A stretch of DNA of 64,000 nucleotides from Phyllobacterium endophyticum (GTDB taxonomy: Bacteria; Pseudomonadota; Alphaproteobacteria; Rhizobiales; Rhizobiaceae), in the NCBI RefSeq assembly GCF_003010935.1, contig NZ_PGGN01000005.1, positions 232,593 to 296,592 of the forward strand. Direction: 5' to 3'. Shown one piece after another: positions 8,773-17,092 of this stretch (position 1 is its first letter; every line of letters starts with the position of its first letter). The position numbers were made by a program, and so were the translations under genes. The notes under the pieces are model-generated. The model worked only from the letters and a program-made list of their open reading frames with translations. It was not told the origin of the DNA and did no database searches.

Positions 8773-11637
8773 TCAACTGGGTGATCCGGCAGCGGCAGTC
8801 TGCAGCGGCCTCATTTCGAAATTCTCATCATGTTGCCGGGATCCAGGTTCACGGGGCGCCCTTTCGACAAGAGACATCCGTTCCGGCGGCGGCGGCAAAG
8901 CAGCCAGTTCGGCGAGTTTCAGCGTGGTTTCCACCGGTTGCGCAGCAAGCCTATCCGGGAACCACGACTTCAATTGTTGCACCACGGGTTTGACGCTTTG
9001 CTCCCATGCGAGCGACCCGCCGCGCTCTGCGGCAGCTTCAGAGAGGCGGATCAACGCGGCACGATCCTCGGACAATGCCATGATCATCTCAGTAAGTTCG
9101 CGGCTGATCACATTGTCGTCCGTCGATTCGATCAACAGGCCATCAACACCGTGGTCGATGAGTTCGCCGACTGCGCCCACTGAGGTTGCGATCGGTACGC
9201 AACCGAGCCTCTGCGCCTCTATGATGGTCAGAGGTGCGCCTTCCCAGCGCGAAGGCAATACCACGACATCGGCCCATGCAAAGGCCTTGTTCAGGTGTCG
9301 GCTTGAGAAAACCGGAGGCTCAACATGAACACCGATTTCAGCGAAACGTTCTTTCCAGGACCCCCCGGCGCCAGCGTCCATGACATCGCTGCCGATGATC
9401 TTCCAATCGATCGGTGCCGAGCGTTGGCGTAGTTCGCGAACAGACGCGAACAATCGTTCTATTCCCTTTTGGGCGTCTAGCCGCCCCAGAAAAAGAACAT
9501 TGAGCTTGTCGCGCTGCGGCTTGTTGCGCCGAGCGCTGAGGATCGCATCCTGCTCTCTCGGCGGCAATGCATAGCTCGCCGCATTCTGTATGTGCATGAG
9601 CTTGGCGTTAGGAACGCCCATTGCATGCAACCATTCAGCCATGTCTCTCGAACAGGTCAGGATGGTGTCATACACATGCTCGAAGGCGAGAGTGAGATAG
9701 GGATGGCCGGCATCCCGTCCCATCTTTGATTTATCGAGCACGTGAACATAGTTCAGCACCTTCATGCCACGGCGGCGAAGTTCGCCCAGCATGGAGTTCA
9801 CCGGAGCCGCCTGATTGTTGATCACTACGTCCAGCCCGGCAAGGAAGCCCGTGATCAACTCGGCTTTCGCGGCCTCGTCATGCCCCATCAACAAGTCATG
9901 CCCGGCGAACTGATTGGGACCACCCCAGAGCGGATAATCGTCCGCGAGGAAGTTGACCGTCTTGAACACGCCGTCGTTTTCGGGGATGCGGTTATAAACC
10001 GGCTTGCCAAGCAGGAAGAGATGCACCTCGCAGCCTGCATTCTTCAATGCCTGCGCTACTGCATATGCAACTTTCTCGACGCCGCCAAAGCTGCCAATAG
10101 GCAGAAGAAAGCCGACGCGCAGCGGGTTGGAGGCGTGGGCGAGACGTGGCATCACCGGTTTGGCGCCCACCGCATGCCGCAGCAATTCAAAATAACGGCT
10201 ACGATTGGGGAAGTAGACCGATCTCCAGAGCCAACGGTTCTTTGACTGCAGGCGATATCCGGAATCGCGCAGAGCACCCAGTGTGGCCAGAAGCGCATTG
10301 GTTGGCGAGAGGGCAGTGCTCTGCATTTCACGCGAGGTGAACGGGCCACTGATCACAATTTCCACTATGTTCGGGCTTGGAACCGGCTTGTGAAGCGAGC
10401 GCGTCCAATCGTCGGACACATCATCTGCGCAAGTCGAAAAAATATCGAATGTGCACATCCAGCCAAAAGGCTTGTCTGCGAGGGGCTCCGCTTCGCTGAT
10501 CCTGCGTATGTCGATGCCAACCTTGGCGTTGCTCCGCTCGAAGCGTATGGCAACGAAATGGTGTTTTTGAGAAACGCGCTCGCCCAGCCATAGCAGGTTG
10601 TGTATCAAGCCAAGGCGCGTCAGGGCATCCCTGTGTGCTGCAGTCATCCACAAGAGGAAAGGCGGAACCCCGAAAGTTTCCGGCTCGGCCTTTGCCGCCC
10701 AGAAACGGGTGACAAAATCTTCCAGGCTGCACTTTTCATGTTCGACCGAAGGATCGGTGAACATGTCGACAGCATAGTTGCCCATGCCGATCGCGGCGTA
10801 ACGCGGCGCTTCCTCATGCTCCCAGGCAAGCAGGGTCTCCGCGGCAAACAGCTTTTTGTGCTTCTGCCTGATATAGGTGAGGATGCCTTCGCGCGTGCGG
10901 TTGGAATCGCGAAGCATACTCTCCGCACGCTGCCGGTATTCGAAACCGAAGAACGGATAGTTGGCGCCGCGGAAACCGCGTCCGATCGCCTGCAGCCAAA
11001 AGTCCCAGTCCTCGAAGCCCGCTTTCATGCTTTCATCGAATCGCACGCCGGCGTCGAGCATGCGCCGCGACACCAGGCTGCCTGCCTCGCATATATTGTC
11101 GAAGGTCAGGTGAAGAAGCCGCGAGTACTGCGTTGTGTAGTTTCCGTTCCATTCAATGCCGAACTTGTCGATGTTCGGATAGATCCAGTCGACCTTGTCG
11201 TCTGATTTCATGAAACTGAGAATGTCGCGGATAGCAGTGCGCGTAATACGGTTATCGGCATCCAGAAAGTAGACAGCTTCGAGATCGGGAAAGTTTCGCA
11301 ACGCAAATTCGATGCCATAATTGCGAGCAGAGCTCAGGCCGCCATTCGCCTTGCGAAGGTAAAAGACGTTTGGGTGCGCGAGCGCATAGGTTCGCCCGAC
11401 TTCGCCCGTTTCCGGATAGGGACAGCCGTCATCGATGATTACCGCGGCAATATCGAAAGGAGCTTCCTGGGCCAGCACGGATTCGAGAGCCTCCGCAAGA
11501 AGGACAGAATGCTTGTAAGCTGGGATGAGAACCGCAACCCTGGGCGAGAGTAGTTGATCGGGCTCGATTCCGGACTGAGATCGCGTCGCGATCTGCTCCC
11601 GAAGGCGGTTGATCTGGTCCAGCATGAAATTATCCAT
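8773..11637 (-). CDS. Two-domain glycosyltransferase, GT2 N-terminal and GT4 C-terminal
   Basis: About 954 aa. Residues ~30-300 are a GT2 (GT-A) domain: AVLIPAYKHSVLLAEALESV, nucleotide-binding IIDDG and DXD motif FLDADN. Residues ~520-900 are a GT4 (GT-B) domain beginning VGFLLPIGSFGGVEKVAYAVAQAL, with VLFLGRLDAQKGIERL and the EX7E motif EGAPLTIIE. The two together could add two consecutive sugars of a repeat unit. The start is uncertain: ATG 11637 overlaps the upstream gene by 8 nt; ATG 11625 is the alternative and neither has a clear ribosome site. Second gene of the operon starting at 13159. Confidence 0.88.
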   Translation of the reverse strand: MDNFMLDQINRLREQIATRSQSGIEPDQLLSPRVAVLIPAYKHSVLLAEALESVLAQEAPFDIAAVIIDDGCPYPETGEVGRTYALAHPNVFYLRKANGGLSSARNYGIEFALRNFPDLEAVYFLDADNRITRTAIRDILSFMKSDDKVDWIYPNIDKFGIEWNGNYTTQYSRLLHLTFDNICEAGSLVSRRMLDAGVRFDESMKAGFEDWDFWLQAIGRGFRGANYPFFGFEYRQRAESMLRDSNRTREGILTYIRQKHKKLFAAETLLAWEHEEAPRYAAIGMGNYAVDMFTDPSVEHEKCSLEDFVTRFWAAKAEPETFGVPPFLLWMTAAHRDALTRLGLIHNLLWLGERVSQKHHFVAIRFERSNAKVGIDIRRISEAEPLADKPFGWMCTFDIFSTCADDVSDDWTRSLHKPVPSPNIVEIVISGPFTSREMQSTALSPTNALLATLGALRDSGYRLQSKNRWLWRSVYFPNRSRYFELLRHAVGAKPVMPRLAHASNPLRVGFLLPIGSFGGVEKVAYAVAQALKNAGCEVHLFLLGKPVYNRIPENDGVFKTVNFLADDYPLWGGPNQFAGHDLLMGHDEAAKAELITGFLAGLDVVINNQAAPVNSMLGELRRRGMKVLNYVHVLDKSKMGRDAGHPYLTLAFEHVYDTILTCSRDMAEWLHAMGVPNAKLMHIQNAASYALPPREQDAILSARRNKPQRDKLNVLFLGRLDAQKGIERLFASVRELRQRSAPIDWKIIGSDVMDAGAGGSWKERFAEIGVHVEPPVFSSRHLNKAFAWADVVVLPSRWEGAPLTIIEAQRLGCVPIATSVGAVGELIDHGVDGLLIESTDDNVISRELTEMIMALSEDRAALIRLSEAAAERGGSLAWEQSVKPVVQQLKSWFPDRLAAQPVETTLKLAELAALPPPPERMSLVERAPREPGSRQHDENFEMRPLQTAAAGSPS

Positions 11638-13159
11638 TGACCATGAGGCTGATGTTGCGGAATTTGGCCCAGGCGAATGCATTGTCGCCCGGCTTGTTCT
11701 TCATCCGGGTGGCAATGTAGATATTCTGCCACACTCGCACCTGCTCGGTGATAAAGGCGTTGAGCCGAGGCTCTTCACCCGGCGCGACGCTGACCCAGCC
11801 GGAAAATCCCTCGCCGGAAACCGGTTGCCTTTGCTCATCCAGCAATTGCCGGGCATTCTGAATATCGCTTGCTATAACCAGAGCAAAATCGACGTCCTTT
11901 GATTCCTCATTGTCTATGACCGCACTGGACGAGACGCGCAAGATATTGGGTGGGCACGCCGCTGGTATATGGCCGATTGTTACGCCGGATGAGGGCGGAT
12001 GGCAGCCAATTGCTCGTTCCTCAGGCAGGGGAAGGATCGCTGCGAATTCAAACGAGATCTCGTCCGTATTGGACAGGTCAGCCAGTTCGAGGATGCCTGT
12101 TGCCATGGGTATTTCCCGGAACCCGCCGTCTCCCGCCTCCCTGGACTGTGCCGGCAGATAGTTGGCCCAGCTGGGCAGCAGAATTCCGGGCATGCCGCAC
12201 CAGATCTGCAGGGCAAGGCTGTTCTTCAGGAGCGGGCTGTCATTCGCCGCATCACGCACCTGAAACATCTCGAGAGGCTGCAAGCCGCCAAGTGACAAGA
12301 GGGGCATCTCATCATCGATACCGTCGATACGAAGGCGCAGGCTCAAGGTCCGCCGCAAGCCGGCGAGGGTTCGCGACAGACCAAGATAATTCCAGCCTTG
12401 GCCGAGCTTTGAAAGCGGCACTTCCCAACTTTCGACAATACACATGTCCTCAAGCGTGACCAGTTGCGCGCTCAACGTGGCATCATCGCGCCGCACCAGG
12501 CGCTCGAAATGGATGGCCACGGCGCTGACACCGGCGCTGGCGACGGGAAGAATTTGCGACAGACCATCGTAAGACGCATCGGCCAACACGTTGGCGCGCG
12601 AGGAACTGCTGACAGGCTCGTTCGAAAAGGCTAGGTCGAACGGCTGCAAACCCTGTCGGTCGACAAAACTCTCGACTGCCGCGAACCTGTTTTGCAGGTT
12701 GTCGTTCAGCGTGCGCAAAGCCAATAATTCACGATTTGACTGGGTGATCTTTCTCGCGTCGAACGATAACAGGCTGACGAGTTTTTGAATGATCAGACCC
12801 GCGGTCTCGATCTCTTTGCCGGAATGCCATTCGAAAACAGTTGGCTCGTCAACAATACCACGGCTTTTCAACCAGTCGAGGAGGCGCTTGTCCCGACCCC
12901 GGTGAACAGGATTGATAAGAACCGCCAATGTGCACAAGGGAGCCTCGTGCATCTCGAATTTTTGGCCGGACGAGTCTGACAAGATAGCCGCGTCATCCTT
13001 GACGCCTTCGAAGCCCAGAATCTTCACAGCTTTCGAAAGGCCATCCGGAATCTCGTCATGGTCGATGCCCATGCGAAGCAGGATTGGCTCTTTGAGCAGA
13101 TCTATTTCTCTCAAGGATTTCGCAGCTGGCGATAGCTTGTACGAAGTCTGAACCGTCAT
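11630..13159 (-). CDS. Hypothetical protein, first gene of exopolysaccharide operon
   Basis: 509 aa; I do not recognise a catalytic domain. No signal peptide or transmembrane helix is evident. Residues ~130-190 are helical (SLLSFDARKITQSNRELLALRTLNDNL) and the remainder looks beta-rich, as in carbohydrate-binding modules (LEDMCIVESWEVPLSKLGQGWNYLGLSRTL). It heads the operon with the GT2-GT4 fusion, pyruvyltransferase, GH16 and AlgX-like genes and overlaps the next gene, so a role in the same exopolysaccharide pathway is inferred. By position it could correspond to the first gene of the S. meliloti wga operon, but I cannot verify similarity. Confidence 0.7.
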   Translation of the reverse strand: MTVQTSYKLSPAAKSLREIDLLKEPILLRMGIDHDEIPDGLSKAVKILGFEGVKDDAAILSDSSGQKFEMHEAPLCTLAVLINPVHRGRDKRLLDWLKSRGIVDEPTVFEWHSGKEIETAGLIIQKLVSLLSFDARKITQSNRELLALRTLNDNLQNRFAAVESFVDRQGLQPFDLAFSNEPVSSSSRANVLADASYDGLSQILPVASAGVSAVAIHFERLVRRDDATLSAQLVTLEDMCIVESWEVPLSKLGQGWNYLGLSRTLAGLRRTLSLRLRIDGIDDEMPLLSLGGLQPLEMFQVRDAANDSPLLKNSLALQIWCGMPGILLPSWANYLPAQSREAGDGGFREIPMATGILELADLSNTDEISFEFAAILPLPEERAIGCHPPSSGVTIGHIPAACPPNILRVSSSAVIDNEESKDVDFALVIASDIQNARQLLDEQRQPVSGEGFSGWVSVAPGEEPRLNAFITEQVRVWQNIYIATRMKNKPGDNAFAWAKFRNISLMVNG

Positions 13160-13308
13160 TTCCTCATCCTTGGCCCATCATGCATCAGCTGCATTTCTAT
13201 GGAACTATAGTGTCAACTTCGTGAAGCTTGTCACAGATTTATATTGCGGCGCAACAATAAAAATATTCCGCTTTCACAATTTCTTCTTGACGTAACTTAT
13301 AGTAATCA

Positions 13309-13330
13309 TTGAAGTAATTTACTTCAAAAT
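13309..13330. promoter_or_regulatory. Candidate MarR-regulator operator (site A)
   Basis: Perfect inverted repeat: arms TTGAAGTA (13309-13316) and TACTTCAA (13320-13327) around ATT. It contains TTACTTCAAAAT (13319-13330), which recurs exactly at 25465-25476 upstream of the RTX gene; the left arm plus context is also close to that site. It shares the arms TTACTTCAA/TTGAAGTAA with the 21-bp palindrome in front of the MarR gene at 28860. It lies about 150 bp upstream of the 13159 start, within the promoter region of the first exopolysaccharide operon. Confidence 0.65.
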
Positions 13331-13383
13331 CCAAAATATTATCGAGGCACTGCAAACCGCAGAACCTGCACCGGCGACTCTCC

Positions 13384-13433
13384 AAAAAAGCCGCCGATGT
13401 CATGGAAAATAGATGTGACGCTAACCGGCGGCG
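13384..13433 (-). terminator. Possible intrinsic terminator after galE
   Basis: On the minus strand GCCGCCG (13433-13427) and CGGCGGC (13396-13390) can pair around a long loop of about 30 nt and are followed by six T residues (13389-13384). The galE stop lies within the hairpin. The long loop lowers confidence. Confidence 0.4.
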
Positions 13434-14437
13434 CGTTCTTCCGGTTCGTCCGTTTTCATGGATTGCAACTTGCGTTCCCAGGCGAGGGCATCGCCAACGA
13501 TAAGCTCGAGGTCTGCGCGTCCGGCAACAAAGCCGAATTCGTTACGGATCCGGTCGTTACCCGCCACCAGAATAGCGGGGTCTCCGGCACGGCGGGGGGC
13601 CATGTGCACCGGAAAGTCGATGCCAGACACGCGCTTGACCGCGTCGATGATCTCCAGGACCGAATAGCCGTAGCCATATCCGCAATTCGCGGCCGTGCTT
13701 TTGCCGCCGGCTTCCAGATAATTGAGCGCGCAGAGATGCGCCTGGGCAAGATCGCTGACGTGAATGTAGTCACGGACGCAGGTCCCGTCGGTGGTGGCGT
13801 AATCTTTACCGTAAACCTCGATATGCGAGCGTTCACCCGTCGCAGCCTGGCTGGCAATCTTGATCAGATGGGTTGCGCGCGGAAACGATTGTCCAGAACG
13901 CAAGAGTGGGTCGGCACCAGCCACATTGAAGTAGCGCAGCGCAACATAATTGAAATCAGGATGAGCCACTGCTGCGTCGCGTAGCATCCACTCCGTCATC
14001 AGTTTGGACGTTCCATAGGGCGAAATCGGCTGATGCGGCATCTCTTCCGAGATCGGCGTTTTTTCGGGTTCCCCATAAACGGCCGCCGTGGACGAGAATA
14101 TGAAGTGCCCCACACCCTCGGCAATGGCCGCTTCGATCAACGCGCGCGATTGCACTGTATTGTTACGATAATAGAAGAGGGGATCCCGCACCGAATCCGG
14201 TACGACGATCGATCCCGCAAAATGCAGTATCGCTGTCACATTGTGCTTGCGAATCAAAGCGCGCACGAGCGGCTGGTCTCCCACGTCGCCCGCGCAGAAC
14301 GCGACATCCTCTGGCACAAGCCATGAGAAGCCGCAGCTCAGATCATCGAGAACAACAACGGACCTGCCGGCATCTTTCAATGCTAGCACCATATGGCTGC
14401 CTATGTAGCCTGCGCCACCTGTAACAAGAACGGTCAT
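13421..14437 (-). CDS. galE: UDP-glucose 4-epimerase
   Basis: 338-aa extended short-chain dehydrogenase that interconverts UDP-glucose and UDP-galactose in the cytoplasm. The NAD-binding GGAGYIGS is at 7-14, the SSTAAVYG block with the catalytic Ser/Thr at 115-122, and the YxxxK pair in YGTSK (Y141, K145); RDYIHVSDLA is the usual substrate-domain block. Full length for the family (exoB/galE type). It supplies UDP-galactose, fitting the galactose-containing exopolysaccharide expected from this cluster. It follows the second pyruvyltransferase by about 100 nt on the same strand and ends the second operon. Confidence 0.95.
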   Translation of the reverse strand: MTVLVTGGAGYIGSHMVLALKDAGRSVVVLDDLSCGFSWLVPEDVAFCAGDVGDQPLVRALIRKHNVTAILHFAGSIVVPDSVRDPLFYYRNNTVQSRALIEAAIAEGVGHFIFSSTAAVYGEPEKTPISEEMPHQPISPYGTSKLMTEWMLRDAAVAHPDFNYVALRYFNVAGADPLLRSGQSFPRATHLIKIASQAATGERSHIEVYGKDYATTDGTCVRDYIHVSDLAQAHLCALNYLEAGGKSTAANCGYGYGYSVLEIIDAVKRVSGIDFPVHMAPRRAGDPAILVAGNDRIRNEFGFVAGRADLELIVGDALAWERKLQSMKTDEPEERAAG

Positions 14438-14541
14438 GGGGGAAACTCCTGGTAAGTCTGTTGGGGAATATGTCGTAGGATTGTGGCGATTACGGCTGGG
14501 TCGCTCTTGCCTGCGTTCCTCAGAGGAACGACGTGATCACA

Positions 14542-15726
14542 TTACGCGACCCGGCGAACCGGATCCGCCATCTGACCCGTCTCCAGCATTTTGTGAGCCA
14601 CACCGTTTTCGGTTAGAAACCGTTGCATCTCGCCATAGGTGCGATGCCACGCCTGGTTGTATTTATCGAAAAGCGACTGGTCCCAATAATCCTCCAGTCT
14701 GAACGTCCCGCCTGCGAATATGTCGAACTTTGGTATCTGGTACGTCTCGGCAAATTCCACCGTCCGGCTGTCATAGGTGAAGTAGATCGACGGCACGCCG
14801 TTGGCCAAAGCCATGAGATTGCCATGCAGACGATAACCGAGAACGAGGTCCTTCGAACGGACGAGGTTCTCATAGTCAGCAACGACATCGGAATAGAACA
14901 TGCGCGTGCGGTACAGCCTCTCAACAGTCTCGTCGAGATACCAGTCGGCGGCCCATTTGTTCGCCTTCAGCGCCGCAATCGCCTCTTCCTTCTGCTCCAT
15001 TGTGCCAAAAACCAGCTTCTTTTCTTCAACTTCACCCTGTGCCATCAGTGTTGCGTCGAAGCGACCTGCCATTTCCTTGACGAGGTCGCGATGAAACGTC
15101 AGGTAGCGCTCGATATCCCGAGCATAAGTCGGTGAAACCTCACGCCGGATGGTGATCCCGACAGTGCGCACCTCTTCAAGCGGCGGCAGTGTTATCTTCA
15201 TCCCGGGCTCGTTGCGGCGGAACGCCGTGGGACAACCGATGATTCGAACGTTCTTTATGCCGATGTCGTTCATGACCTCCGCAGAATAGGCACCGCGCAC
15301 GCCAAGCGAGACAGTTGAATCCGCTATTATTTTCAGGACCGTTTTCGTTTGTTCCGAGAGTTGCAGTTGACCTTGGACCGGCGCCTGAGCTCCGATGCCG
15401 AATGCAATGACCGGCAATCCGAGGCGCTTCAGGACCGGGATCGCGTTGGTCCAGTCCATGTGCTGATGCACGTAGTTCGAGCCGCGCAGAATGACATAAT
15501 CATATTCCTCCCGCAGCCGATCGATGTGATCCATATCGAGATGCATGATCGGCAACTCGGCGATTTTTTCGTAGTTCATGAGTTTCAGTGACGAGTCGAA
15601 GACAAAGGCATCACCTATGTTGTGGTAGTGATCCATATTCCCCTGCACATCGCTGTGCTGGTACCAGCGAACATTGTCGTGATCGTAGACCTCGCCTGAT
15701 GGGATCATTACGAGTACACGTGCCAT
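14542..15726 (-). CDS. Polysaccharide pyruvyltransferase family protein (copy 2)
   Basis: 394 aa, same fold as the 7413-8753 protein: MARVLVMIPSGEVYDHDNVRW, VIAFGIGAQAP, SLGVRGAYSAEVMNDIGIKNVRIIGCPTAFRR and LGYRLHGNLMALANGVPSIYFTYDSR. Expected to form pyruvate ketals on a sugar of the exopolysaccharide. Having two paralogues suggests two pyruvylated positions, or that one is specialised or inactive. AAGGAA lies before the ATG; 37 nt separate it from the GT4 gene upstream. Confidence 0.88.
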   Translation of the reverse strand: MARVLVMIPSGEVYDHDNVRWYQHSDVQGNMDHYHNIGDAFVFDSSLKLMNYEKIAELPIMHLDMDHIDRLREEYDYVILRGSNYVHQHMDWTNAIPVLKRLGLPVIAFGIGAQAPVQGQLQLSEQTKTVLKIIADSTVSLGVRGAYSAEVMNDIGIKNVRIIGCPTAFRRNEPGMKITLPPLEEVRTVGITIRREVSPTYARDIERYLTFHRDLVKEMAGRFDATLMAQGEVEEKKLVFGTMEQKEEAIAALKANKWAADWYLDETVERLYRTRMFYSDVVADYENLVRSKDLVLGYRLHGNLMALANGVPSIYFTYDSRTVEFAETYQIPKFDIFAGGTFRLEDYWDQSLFDKYNQAWHRTYGEMQRFLTENGVAHKMLETGQMADPVRRVA

Positions 15727-15763
15727 AGAATTTCCTTCTCGTGGATTCGACGCTGGTGAAATC

Positions 15764-17092
15764 TCAGCTTGCTCGCGGAAGAACGACGTCGGTCGCTGCG
15801 GCTATGTCGACTGGTGTTTGCCGACGCGATTTAAGAAGCTCGCCATAGAGGGCAACATGTTCTTCGGCGCTTTCGATACAGTTCGTCGGCTGGCGAGCAC
15901 TGTGGTGAAGACGGTTCCAGATCAGCGGGTCGCTCAATACCTCGGTAAAGCGATCAGCCAGATCTTCGGCGCTGCGGACCCGAAAGTGCAGGCCATCCAG
16001 TCCGTCTCGGACCTTTTCGGCCATTCCACCAATGTTGGAACAGATAACAGGGCGACGGTGATGCAAGGCTTCCTGGATGACGAGGGGCGAGTTTTCCCAC
16101 CAGATCGATGGAACCACGACCCAATCGACAGACTCCATCAGGCGTGGCATCTCCGAATTCTGGTAAGCCCCATAGAAGCGAACCCGGGAGCCCGCTTCTT
16201 TGATGAGTTTTTCCATATGGTCCTGGAATTCACGCGGCTGCTTTTCGAGGTTACCGCCGAAAATCATCAGGCGTGAATCTGTGCCCCATACTTCGTCCGG
16301 AACCCGTGACACGGCGTCGACCAGAACGTCCACGCCCTTATAGGGTGTCATTTGCCCAAAATACGCGAAGCGGTTGCGGCGGGGATTTGGTCCTGTCAGT
16401 TCACGTGGCGGCGTCACGGTTTCAACCGAGATACCATTCTCGATGACATGCAACTTGTCCGGGTCAAGGCCCCACTCAGCATATGTGCGCGCAAGAAAGA
16501 CGCTTGGTGACACAAATGCGTCGGCAAGTTCGAGCATTCCGCGGACTAGCCGCTCCCTCTTTAAAAACCGGGCGGGCGGCACGTCGGGAAAGCAGGCGTG
16601 GCAATCGATTGGGGAGGCCTCGGTGCAAAGCTTCGACGAACCGGCCTTCACCATCTGGCCGTCATTGTTACAGATCGACAGGTATTCGTGGAACGTCAGA
16701 AGGATTGCCGCGTCCGGCAGTGCCTCGCGGATGGCGTACAGAGTTTCCAGACCAAGGCCCAGTACATGGTGAAAGTGCACGACATGCGGGTTGAAATCGC
16801 GAACGAAACGCAGGAGGTCCCGCCGGATTTCATCGGTGTTGCTGTTTGACAGGTAAAAATGGTCGTATTCGTCCGCATGAAACAGGATTTCATCGCTGCT
16901 GCGGCGCAAGCTCATCAGAGCCGTCGTGCCATGGCGTGGGATCGGGTGGCTGGCACGCGCCAGATAGACCGACTGCACGCCAGGCAACGCGTTCAGGCCT
17001 TTGTGCAGATTGTAAGATGCGATTTCGCCGCCACCGAGCGAGATGCTCGGGTGGGCGTGCGATATCACAAGAGCCCGAAGTTGTTCCGTCAT
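15764..17092 (-). CDS. GT4-family glycosyltransferase (paralogue 1)
   Basis: 442 aa GT-B enzyme. N-terminal acceptor domain with ISHAHPSISLGGGEIASYNLHKGL and HVVHFHHVLGLGLE; C-terminal nucleotide-sugar domain with FAYFGQMTPYKGVDVLVDAV and the EX7E motif within WWENSPLVIQEALHH, then SNIGGMAEKVRDGLDGL. A Cys cluster (CTEASPIDCHACFP) in the middle is shared with the paralogue at 20122-21384 (CYGASPDRCHSCFKD). Probably transfers a sugar from a nucleotide donor to the growing lipid-linked repeat at the inner face of the membrane. The start overlaps the upstream stop (ATGA). Confidence 0.9.
   Translation of the reverse strand: MTEQLRALVISHAHPSISLGGGEIASYNLHKGLNALPGVQSVYLARASHPIPRHGTTALMSLRRSSDEILFHADEYDHFYLSNSNTDEIRRDLLRFVRDFNPHVVHFHHVLGLGLETLYAIREALPDAAILLTFHEYLSICNNDGQMVKAGSSKLCTEASPIDCHACFPDVPPARFLKRERLVRGMLELADAFVSPSVFLARTYAEWGLDPDKLHVIENGISVETVTPPRELTGPNPRRNRFAYFGQMTPYKGVDVLVDAVSRVPDEVWGTDSRLMIFGGNLEKQPREFQDHMEKLIKEAGSRVRFYGAYQNSEMPRLMESVDWVVVPSIWWENSPLVIQEALHHRRPVICSNIGGMAEKVRDGLDGLHFRVRSAEDLADRFTEVLSDPLIWNRLHHSARQPTNCIESAEEHVALYGELLKSRRQTPVDIAAATDVVLPRAS

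Noticed and set aside
14513..14530. Hairpin CGTTCCTC/GAGGAACG between the second pyruvyltransferase and galE
   Set aside because: Loop is too tight and there is no T run; galE remains in the same operon by spacing.
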